Of a DNA stretch of 9,450 nucleotides, positions 1-6,409 are shown piece after piece. A program made the translations under genes and the position numbers. Source of the stretch: Clostridiaceae bacterium (GTDB taxonomy: Bacteria > Bacillota > Clostridia > Saccharofermentanales > UBA5734); contig JAAYPL010000020.1 of assembly GCA_012519875.1 (NCBI GenBank), positions 1 to 9,450 on the forward strand. The letters run 5' to 3'. The first letter of the stretch is position 1, and every line of letters begins with the position of its first letter. Below the pieces are notes generated by a model that saw only the letters and a program-made list of their open reading frames with translations, ran no database searches and had not been told where the DNA came from.

Positions 1-11
1 TCGGCCGATGT

Positions 12-88
12 GGGTCTATAGCTCAGTTGGATAGAGCAACAGCCTTCTAAGCTGTGGGTCGCAGGTTCGAGTCCTGCTAGGCTCGCCA
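12..88 (+). tRNA. tRNA-Arg, anticodon UCU
   Basis: A complete cloverleaf can be folded. The 7-bp acceptor stem pairs 12-18 with 78-84 and includes two G-U pairs. The D arm is GCTC (21-24) with GAGC (34-37). The 5-bp anticodon stem is 39-43 with 51-55, around the loop CTTCTAA (44-50). A 5-nt variable region follows, then the T arm GCAGG (61-65) with CCTGC (73-77) and loop TTCGAGT. The discriminator base is G85 and CCA is encoded at 86-88. The anticodon TCT (46-48) reads AGA (and possibly AGG) arginine codons. An intrinsic terminator follows 12 nt later, so this is the last or only gene of its transcript. Its promoter would lie left of the window. Confidence 0.97.
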
Positions 89-100
89 AAGGATTGGAGA

Positions 101-130
101 TCCCCGGACGATCGGTCCGGGGAATTTTTT
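101..130 (+). terminator. Rho-independent terminator of the tRNA-Arg transcript
   Basis: A perfect 9-bp GC-rich stem pairs TCCCCGGAC (101-109) with GTCCGGGGA (115-123). The loop is 5 nt (GATCG), and a run of six T begins two bases after the stem (125-130). It sits 12 nt after the tRNA CCA end and upstream of the next promoter, so it separates the tRNA transcript from the topoisomerase operon. Confidence 0.93.
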
Positions 131-175
131 AAATCAAATGTTGGGAATAGGAAATCGGTTCTTTTTACCGGCTGT

Positions 176-204
176 TTCACTTTCATCCGGCTATCCGATA
201 TAAT
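176..204 (+). promoter_or_regulatory. Sigma-A-type promoter of the topoisomerase operon
   Basis: A perfect -10 hexamer TATAAT lies at 199-204, with a 17-bp spacer to TTCACT at 176-181, which matches the -35 consensus TTGACA at 4 of 6 positions. The expected transcription start is near 211, giving a leader of about 55 nt before the ATG at 267. The hexamer CCGGCT occurs twice (168-173 and 187-192), flanking the -35 element. This may be chance or a binding site. No riboswitch-like structure was seen in the leader. Confidence 0.8.
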
Positions 205-266
205 GAAAAGGATGTTATATTTCCTTTTGTCCGAGAGCAAGAAAAAAGAGACATGGAGCGTAAGAC

Positions 267-2252
267 ATGGCCAAAAGCAAGGCATATGATAACGAAAGCA
301 TTTCCTCACTGAAAGGAGCCGACCGGGTTCGCCTGCGGCCCGGGGTGATTTTCGGTTCTGATGATTTGATCGGGTGCCAGCATTCGTTTTTTGAGATCTT
401 ATCCAATTCAATCGATGAAGCCCGGGAAGGATTCGGCAACCAGATTGAAGTGACCCGGTTTCGTGACGGTTCGATCGGGGTTAAAGATGACGGCCGCGGG
501 ATCCCGCTCGACTATAACAACAAAGAAGAACGCTACAATTGGGAATTGGTCTATTGTGAACTTTATGCCGGCGGTAAATATAACAACCTGACCGGTGATT
601 CCTATGAGTTCAGCCTTGGGCTCAATGGACTCGGTGCCTGTGCCACGCAATATGCTTCGGAATATTTTGATGTGACTGTTTTTCGAGACGGCTTCAGATT
701 CGACCTTCACTTTGAGAAAGGTGAAAATATCGGCGGTTTAAGCAAAGAGCCCGTACGGCAGAAAAAAACCGGGACGATCCAAAAATGGCGTCCGGATCGG
801 GATGTCTTTACAGAAATCATGATTCCGCTGGAATATTTTCAGGACATGCTCAAGCGTCAGGCGGTGGTCAACGCCGGCATTACGTTTGTCCTGAATGATC
901 AGGAAAGCGGGGAAACCTACAGATTCTACTATCCCGAAGGCATTCTGGGCTATGTCCATGAACTGGATCAGGGAAAGGGAATCAGCACGCCGGTGCTCTT
1001 TGATGGATTGGGAAGCGGACGCGACCGGAAGGACAAACAAGAATACAAGGTTAAAGCCTCCCTGGCCTTCTGTTTCAATAACGAGATCAACCGTTTGGAA
1101 TATTATCACAACTCCAGCTGGCTGGAGTACGGCGGCTCGCCGGACAGAGCCGTCCGCAATGCCTTTGTCGGCGAAATTGACCGGCAAATCAAGGCTTTGG
1201 ATAAATACAGGGCCAATGAATCAAAAATTACTTTTACCGATGTTCAGGACAGTCTGATTCTGGTTTCAAGTTCATTTTCCACACAAACCAGCTATGAAAA
1301 CCAGACCAAAAAGGCCATCAACAACAAGTTTATCCAGGAGTTCATGAGCGATTTGCTGCGCAGCAAGCTGGAAGTTTGGTTTATCGAGAATAAAGCCGAA
1401 AGCGACAAGGTTATCGAACAAATCCTGATCAACAAAAGAAGTCGCGAAAACGCCGAGAAGCAACGTCTTAACATAAGAAAGAAATTGATGGGCAACATCG
1501 ACATAACCAACAGAGTGAAAAAATTCGTTGATTGTCGGACACGTGATGTCGATCGGCGTGAACTTTATATTGTGGAGGGTGATTCGGCGCTCGGTTCCTG
1601 CAAGATGGGACGTGATGCGGAATTTCAGGCGATCATACCGGTTCGTGGCAAAATCCTCAATTGCCTGAAGGCGGATTACGAAGCCATTTTTAAAAATGAG
1701 ATTATTGTCGATTTGATCAAAGTCCTTGGTTGCGGTGTCGAGATCACAACCCGACACAACAAGGATTTGTCGGCCTTTGATCTGTCGGCTTTGCGCTGGG
1801 ATAAAATCATCATCTGCACCGATGCGGATGTGGACGGTTTTCAGATTCGCACATTGATTTTGGCCATGTTTTATCGGCTGACGCCGACCTTGATTGAAGA
1901 GGGCAAGGTTTATATTGCCGAGTCGCCTCTGTTTGAAATCACACAGCGCGTCAAACGGGAGGAACGAACTTATTTTGCTTACGACGAGAGAGAAAAAAGT
2001 CAACTGTTGGCTGAGCTCGGGGCCGATAAATGTCATATTCAAAGATCGAAGGGTTTGGGTGAAAATGAACCGGAAATGATGTGGGAAACCACAATGAATC
2101 CGGAAACACGCCGGCTGATCCAGATTCTTCCGGATGAAGCGGCCATCACTTTTGCAACCTTTGATCTGCTGTTGGGAGATAATCTTGCCGGACGAAAATC
2201 GCACATTGAACAGAACGGCCACCTATATCTGGACATGCTGGATATCGGCTGA
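267..2252 (+). CDS. parE: Type II topoisomerase ATPase subunit (GyrB/ParE family, topoisomerase IV-like)
   Basis: This is the ATP-binding subunit of a bacterial type II topoisomerase; it clamps the transported DNA segment and supplies the TOPRIM metal site for cleavage. The 661-aa product has the short ParE/Gram-positive GyrB length, without the proteobacterial insertion. The GHKL ATPase domain comes first: catalytic Glu43 and Asn47 in EILSNSIDEA, DDGRGIP at 74-80, GGKY at 102-105, and the lid motif GLNGLGA at 118-124. The transducer carries the ATP-contacting QTK switch (346-348). The TOPRIM domain follows: EGDSALGS at 437-444, PVRGKILN at 458-465, and DADVDG at 519-524, then GLGENEPEMMWETTM. 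The start ATG has GGAG (255-258) 8 nt upstream. Unusual residues are Ser46 for the common Asp, Asn120 for His in the lid motif, and Gln526 for the usual His after DxDxDG. It heads an operon with the A subunit. The symbol is by inference: a divergent gyrB paralog cannot be excluded. Confidence 0.93.
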   Translation: MAKSKAYDNESISSLKGADRVRLRPGVIFGSDDLIGCQHSFFEILSNSIDEAREGFGNQIEVTRFRDGSIGVKDDGRGIPLDYNNKEERYNWELVYCELYAGGKYNNLTGDSYEFSLGLNGLGACATQYASEYFDVTVFRDGFRFDLHFEKGENIGGLSKEPVRQKKTGTIQKWRPDRDVFTEIMIPLEYFQDMLKRQAVVNAGITFVLNDQESGETYRFYYPEGILGYVHELDQGKGISTPVLFDGLGSGRDRKDKQEYKVKASLAFCFNNEINRLEYYHNSSWLEYGGSPDRAVRNAFVGEIDRQIKALDKYRANESKITFTDVQDSLILVSSSFSTQTSYENQTKKAINNKFIQEFMSDLLRSKLEVWFIENKAESDKVIEQILINKRSRENAEKQRLNIRKKLMGNIDITNRVKKFVDCRTRDVDRRELYIVEGDSALGSCKMGRDAEFQAIIPVRGKILNCLKADYEAIFKNEIIVDLIKVLGCGVEITTRHNKDLSAFDLSALRWDKIIICTDADVDGFQIRTLILAMFYRLTPTLIEEGKVYIAESPLFEITQRVKREERTYFAYDEREKSQLLAELGADKCHIQRSKGLGENEPEMMWETTMNPETRRLIQILPDEAAITFATFDLLLGDNLAGRKSHIEQNGHLYLDMLDIG

Positions 2253-2303
2253 TAACATTTCTCCTTGGAAAACCACTCATGCTAAATCTTGTCTAAATCA
2301 ACC

Positions 2304-2310
2304 AGGAGGT
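2304..2310 (+). promoter_or_regulatory. Ribosome binding site fixing the A-subunit start
   Basis: AGGAGGT lies 5 nt before ATG 2316. The reading frame stays open upstream to a TTG at 2289, but that codon has no Shine-Dalgarno sequence, and the family's N-terminal sequence begins just after 2316. The ATG is therefore the start. Confidence 0.9.
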
Positions 2311-2315
2311 CGTTG

Positions 2316-4514
2316 ATGAAAAAAGAACGGGTGCCCGGACACCTGCACCGACAGGTGATCACCGAGACTTTGGAAAAAAACTACATGCCTTATGCGATGA
2401 GTGTCATTGTTTCACGGGCCATACCCGAAATTGACGGTTTTAAACCTTCACATCGCAAGTTGCTTTATACAATGTACAAGATGGGCTTGCTGACCGGTGC
2501 CCGGACCAAATCCGCCAATGTCGTTGGCCAGACGATGAAGCTTAATCCCCACGGCGATCAGGCGATTTATGAAACCCTGGTCCGATTGACCCGGGGCAAT
2601 GGCGCCATGTTGCATCCATACATTGATTCCAAGGGCAATTTCGGCCGGCAGTATTCGCGGGATATGCAATATGCCGCCTCACGTTACACCGAAGTCCGTC
2701 TGGATAAAATTTGCGAAGAAATTTTCCGCGGCCTGGACAAAAACAGCGTTGATTTTGTCGATAACTATGACGGATCCATGCAAGAACCGATCCTTCTGCC
2801 GGCATCTTTTCCGACCATCCTGATCAACAGCAATCAGGGAATTGCGGTCGGCATGGCCAGCAACATCTGTTCCTTTAACCTGCAGGAGGTCTGCCGGGCC
2901 ACGATCGCCTATATTCGCGATCCCGGCGTCAACCTGACGGATGTCATGCCGGCTCCGGATTTTTCCACCGGTGCGGAGATGATTTATAACCGTCGCGATG
3001 TCGAGCAGATCTATAAGACCGGACGTGGCAGCATCCGGTTGCGGTCGGTTTATGAAGTGGATAAGAAGAATGGATTCATCGAGATCAAAGAAATCCCATA
3101 TTCCACAACCGTTGAAGCGATCATTGACGATATCACCGCCTTGGTTAAATCCGGAAAAGTCAAGGAGATCAACGATGTGCGGGATGAAACCGATCTGAAC
3201 GGTTTGAAATTAACACTGGATTACAAGAAATCAGCCGATCCGGACGCCCTGATGCAAAAACTTTTCCGCTTTACCAACCTGCAAGCCAATTTCTCTTGTA
3301 ATTTTAATATTTTGATCAATGGGATGCCCCGTGTTTTGGGTGTCAAGGCCATTTTAGGCGAATGGCTGTCTTGGCGGCGCACCTGCCTGAGACGAGAAAT
3401 CGGTTTTGATTTGGAGAAAAAGCAAGAGCGCTTGCATTTACTGAAAGGATTGGAAAAAATCCTCTTGGATATCGATAAGGCCATCCGAATTATCAGGGAG
3501 ACCGAAAAAGAAGCTGATGTTATCGGCAATCTGATGGTTGGATTTGATATTGATGTGCCGCAAGCTGAATTTGTGGCTGAGATTCGGCTTCGCCAGCTCA
3601 ATCGGCAGTACATCCTCCAGCGGACAGCCGATATTCAAACCCTTACAGATGAAATTAATGATCTGCAACAAACATTGGAAAGGCGGGAGCGCATCGATCG
3701 GCTCATCATCAAGCAACTGGAGGATGTCAGCAAAAAATACGGTCGGCCGCGCCGGACCAGGCTGATACATGAAGCCGATGTCGAAGAACTGTCGGATCAT
3801 GAGATGATCGAGGATTACCGCCTGAAAATCTTTCTGACCGAACACGGCTACCTGAAAAAACTGCCTTTAACATCCTTGCGAAGTGCCGGTGAGCTCAAAA
3901 CCAAGGAAGAGGACCGAATCATTCAGGAACTGGAGGGGAAGAACAAGTCGGATCTGCTGTTCTTTTCCGATCGCGGCCTGGTTTATAAGTTGAAGAGTTA
4001 TGAGATTAAGGACCATAAACCTTCGGAATTCGGGGAGTATACTCCCAACCTGCTTGAGCTTGAAGAAGGCGAACGGATTCTGTTCATTCATCTGACGGAA
4101 GATTATTCCGGTTGGCTGCTCTTCGGATTTGCCAACGGCAAGGTTGCCCGGATCCCTCTTGAGGCCTATCAAACAAAAACCAATCGCAAAAAACTGGTCA
4201 ACGCGTTCAGTGTGGTTTCTCCGCTTGTCAATATGTACCACCTGGAAGAAGACGAAGATTTTTTCCTCAGCAGCAACACGCGAAAAGGCCTTGTTTTCAA
4301 CAGCGGCTCGGTTCCGGTGAAAGCGACGCGAACGGCTCAGGGTGTCCAGATTATGCTGTCCCGCAAAGGCAGCCAGGTGATTTCATTGCAACGGTTGTCA
4401 GAAGCAGGGATTACCGAACCAAAATTTTATCGTACGCGAACCTTGCCGGCGGTGGGCTCAAACATTCGTGAAAATACCCTGAAAAAACGGCAGTTGAGTT
4501 TAGATGAGGCTTGA
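2316..4514 (+). CDS. parC: Type II topoisomerase DNA cleavage subunit (GyrA/ParC family, topoisomerase IV-like)
   Basis: This is the breakage-rejoining subunit, partner of the B subunit encoded 63 nt upstream. The product is 732 aa. The winged-helix/tower region occupies roughly residues 20-335. The catalytic tyrosine is Tyr124 in AASRYTEV (codon 2685-2687), preceded by Arg123. The NPHGD motif is at 77-81, and the DNA-intercalating Ile176 lies in GIAVGMAS. Coiled coil and C-gate span about 345-475, and the C-terminal beta-pinwheel about 490-710. The pinwheel has repeated blade-like segments (for example GYLKKLPL, RGLVYKLK, GKVARIPL, KGLVFNSG). Where gyrases carry the GyrA box (QRRGGKG type), this protein has SAGELKTKEED (523-533), so DNA wrapping and negative supercoiling are not expected. 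The position equivalent to E. coli GyrA Ser83 is Gln82, and the Asp87 equivalent is Glu86. The sequence fits a clostridial paralog lineage distinct from oriC-linked gyrA. The symbol is by inference. Confidence 0.93.
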   Translation: MKKERVPGHLHRQVITETLEKNYMPYAMSVIVSRAIPEIDGFKPSHRKLLYTMYKMGLLTGARTKSANVVGQTMKLNPHGDQAIYETLVRLTRGNGAMLHPYIDSKGNFGRQYSRDMQYAASRYTEVRLDKICEEIFRGLDKNSVDFVDNYDGSMQEPILLPASFPTILINSNQGIAVGMASNICSFNLQEVCRATIAYIRDPGVNLTDVMPAPDFSTGAEMIYNRRDVEQIYKTGRGSIRLRSVYEVDKKNGFIEIKEIPYSTTVEAIIDDITALVKSGKVKEINDVRDETDLNGLKLTLDYKKSADPDALMQKLFRFTNLQANFSCNFNILINGMPRVLGVKAILGEWLSWRRTCLRREIGFDLEKKQERLHLLKGLEKILLDIDKAIRIIRETEKEADVIGNLMVGFDIDVPQAEFVAEIRLRQLNRQYILQRTADIQTLTDEINDLQQTLERRERIDRLIIKQLEDVSKKYGRPRRTRLIHEADVEELSDHEMIEDYRLKIFLTEHGYLKKLPLTSLRSAGELKTKEEDRIIQELEGKNKSDLLFFSDRGLVYKLKSYEIKDHKPSEFGEYTPNLLELEEGERILFIHLTEDYSGWLLFGFANGKVARIPLEAYQTKTNRKKLVNAFSVVSPLVNMYHLEEDEDFFLSSNTRKGLVFNSGSVPVKATRTAQGVQIMLSRKGSQVISLQRLSEAGITEPKFYRTRTLPAVGSNIRENTLKKRQLSLDEA

Positions 4515-4516
4515 TC

Positions 4517-6391
4517 ATGGCGAAGGGATGGCGTGTCGACGCGACAGATGAGCGGCCCAAACCGGTCATGAGCAGGATTCTTGTTGTGCTGCTGCTGCTG
4601 GCCTTGATTGGCTTTCTTTTGGTTGGCGGCTTCTTGGTGTCCGGTCAAAGGCAAGTGGATACCATTTTGGCCTCGTTTGAGGAAGCTTTGGCTAAGGCCG
4701 ATTACTCGCAGGCCATGAATCTTTATCGTTTGGCGCAGGATAAGGCGTTGACTGACGGGTGGCTCGACCGGCATCAGGAAAAATACAGGCAGGCCCTGAC
4801 CGCAATGGAAAAGCTCAGCAATGAGAGGCTGGATCAGATTGAATATCGGCTTGGCCAAGGACGGCGGTTGACCAAGGCAGAACTGGAGTTTGCCTCAAAT
4901 ATGGCTGAGATTTCCGCAGTCCGGCTGATATCTTTTTTGCGAAATCTATGTGTAGACTATCTCCGGGGAACGCAGTCATACGTGGTCGTTAAAAGTGCTT
5001 TCGACCAGTTGGCCGGTTTTGACAATCTAAAGCACGCGATCGGGCATCTTCCGGCAGAATTTGATCAGATGACGGCGGCCCGACCGATGATCAAATCGGC
5101 TTTGAGCTCATTGGCCGATGAGGATTATTGGGATGCCTGGCATCAATTCAACGATCTTACACAAGATCCGGCGCAAACCGGTTTTGTTTATGAACAATTA
5201 CTCCTGTTGCGATCGGATTGTGAATCGGCTATGTACGAGCCGCTCCTCGCGGCCGCCAGGAATTTGATGGCCGGTGGGCGCTATATGTCGGCCCGGACCG
5301 CCCTTAAAGCCTTACAGGCCGTTTTTGTTGATGACTCGGCCATTGCTGCGGATCTGGCTGTTTGCGAGGGCAACGTACCGAAAGTTTTGGTTGAATATTT
5401 CGGCCCGATCGAGATCATTTCGATTCTGCCCCTTATTGCCGATGCTGAAAAAGCTTTTTCCGGCGGGCCAAATCTGGCTGCTGTCCGGGATGTCATGCTG
5501 ACCACCGGCGAATTCAGGCGATTGCTGGAGCAATTGTATGCCAATCATTTTATTTTAATCGATCATGATCGGATCTATGATGAAAACGGTGACCGGAAAA
5601 CGCTATGGCTGCCGGAAAATAAAAAACCGCTTGTCTTGGTTATCGAAGGCTTGAATTATTATGCCTCGCGCCGCGCTTTGGGAACCAATTGGGACCTGGT
5701 GCTGGACGGAAACGGCAACGTATGCGCCGCCAGACCGCAAGCCGGGCAACAAATGGTGATCAGTCGGGAAGATGAGGCCATCGGTATTTTGGATTTGTTT
5801 GTTGAGGCGCATCGGGATTTTTCCTACGATGGAGCCAAGGGTACCATCGCGGTTACAGGCTATGAGTGCCTTTTCGGCAAGGTTGTTCATTCCAATCAAC
5901 TGCCTGATCGGAACAAGGCATTGCGGGATATGGGTTATCAGGAACTCCGGCTGTCGGCGACGGATATTGCCGACAACCGGCGGGAAGCTGAGGCGGTCGT
6001 GACCCGCCTGCAAAATACCGGTTGGCAATTTGCCTGTTTTACCTACGGCCTGATCAATGTGCGCGACGCAAGCTTTGAACGTATACAAGATGATACGGCC
6101 AAATGGCTGGACCAGATCGGCGGACTGACCGGGCCGGTCGGATTCTATAATTATCCGTTCGGCGCGTTTTTAAACGGATCCGATCCCCGCGCGATCTGGT
6201 TGCGCGAGCAGGGGTTCAAGTTTTTTTGCGGACAAGGGACAAAGGCTTATATGTACAGTGGCAATGGCTATTTGTATGCCGACAAAACACCCATCAGCGG
6301 CTATTCCCTAAGAAACAGCCGGACGTATCAACTGGAGCGGCTTTTTGATCCGAGCAAAGTGTATGACGCGGCTTTGCGAAAGGATTATTAA
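4517..6391 (+). CDS. Membrane-anchored NodB-like (polysaccharide deacetylase superfamily) protein, probably non-catalytic
   Basis: The product is 624 aa. A positively charged N-terminus (K3, R6, R13, K15, R20) precedes one hydrophobic segment at about 20-42, which predicts N-in/C-out topology with the bulk outside the cell. Residues about 45-290 are rich in helix-forming sequence and may be TPR-like. From about 290 onward the sequence follows a Bacillota deacetylase-like family: LIADAEKAF (306-314), EFRRLLEQLYANHF (332-345), KKPLVLVIEGLNYY (369-382), HRDFSYDGAKGTIAVTGYE (432-450), TGWQFACFTYGLIN (501-514), and NYPFG (545-549). NodB enzymes need an Asp-Asp motif and a His-x3-His motif for the metal. 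Here the corresponding positions read Glu377-Gly378, Phe508 and Leu512, so hydrolysis is doubtful. The ATG lies 2 nt after the topoisomerase A-subunit stop, with GAGG (4506-4509) inside that gene, implying translational coupling. A TTG at 4511 is possible but lies only 1 nt from the GAGG. The ligand is unknown. Confidence 0.85.
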   Translation: MAKGWRVDATDERPKPVMSRILVVLLLLALIGFLLVGGFLVSGQRQVDTILASFEEALAKADYSQAMNLYRLAQDKALTDGWLDRHQEKYRQALTAMEKLSNERLDQIEYRLGQGRRLTKAELEFASNMAEISAVRLISFLRNLCVDYLRGTQSYVVVKSAFDQLAGFDNLKHAIGHLPAEFDQMTAARPMIKSALSSLADEDYWDAWHQFNDLTQDPAQTGFVYEQLLLLRSDCESAMYEPLLAAARNLMAGGRYMSARTALKALQAVFVDDSAIAADLAVCEGNVPKVLVEYFGPIEIISILPLIADAEKAFSGGPNLAAVRDVMLTTGEFRRLLEQLYANHFILIDHDRIYDENGDRKTLWLPENKKPLVLVIEGLNYYASRRALGTNWDLVLDGNGNVCAARPQAGQQMVISREDEAIGILDLFVEAHRDFSYDGAKGTIAVTGYECLFGKVVHSNQLPDRNKALRDMGYQELRLSATDIADNRREAEAVVTRLQNTGWQFACFTYGLINVRDASFERIQDDTAKWLDQIGGLTGPVGFYNYPFGAFLNGSDPRAIWLREQGFKFFCGQGTKAYMYSGNGYLYADKTPISGYSLRNSRTYQLERLFDPSKVYDAALRKDY

Positions 6392-6409
6392 ATACCGCGG
6401 TTGAATGCT

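Noticed and set aside
12..130. tRNA-Arg as an integration (attachment) site for a mobile element
   Set aside because: No integrase gene follows and no repeat of the tRNA 3' end was seen in the window. The adjacent genes are housekeeping in character.
1272..2222. A 316-codon open frame on the minus strand inside the topoisomerase B-subunit gene
   Set aside because: It is fully antisense to a gene with clear TOPRIM motifs, shows no recognisable domain, and reflects codon bias on the opposite strand.
2261..2308. CTCCTTGG (2261-2268) could pair with CCAGGAG (2302-2308) and hide the A-subunit ribosome binding site
   Set aside because: Only 4+3 bp with a bulge and a loop over 30 nt. This is too weak to claim regulation.
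2253..2315. A separate promoter or terminator between the two topoisomerase genes
   Set aside because: The 63-nt gap has no stem with a T run and no convincing -35/-10 pair, so the two genes are read as one transcript.
4511..4516. TTG at 4511 as the start of the deacetylase-like gene
   Set aside because: It overlaps the upstream stop but lies 1 nt from the GAGG, while ATG 4517 has 7-nt spacing. It would add only two residues.
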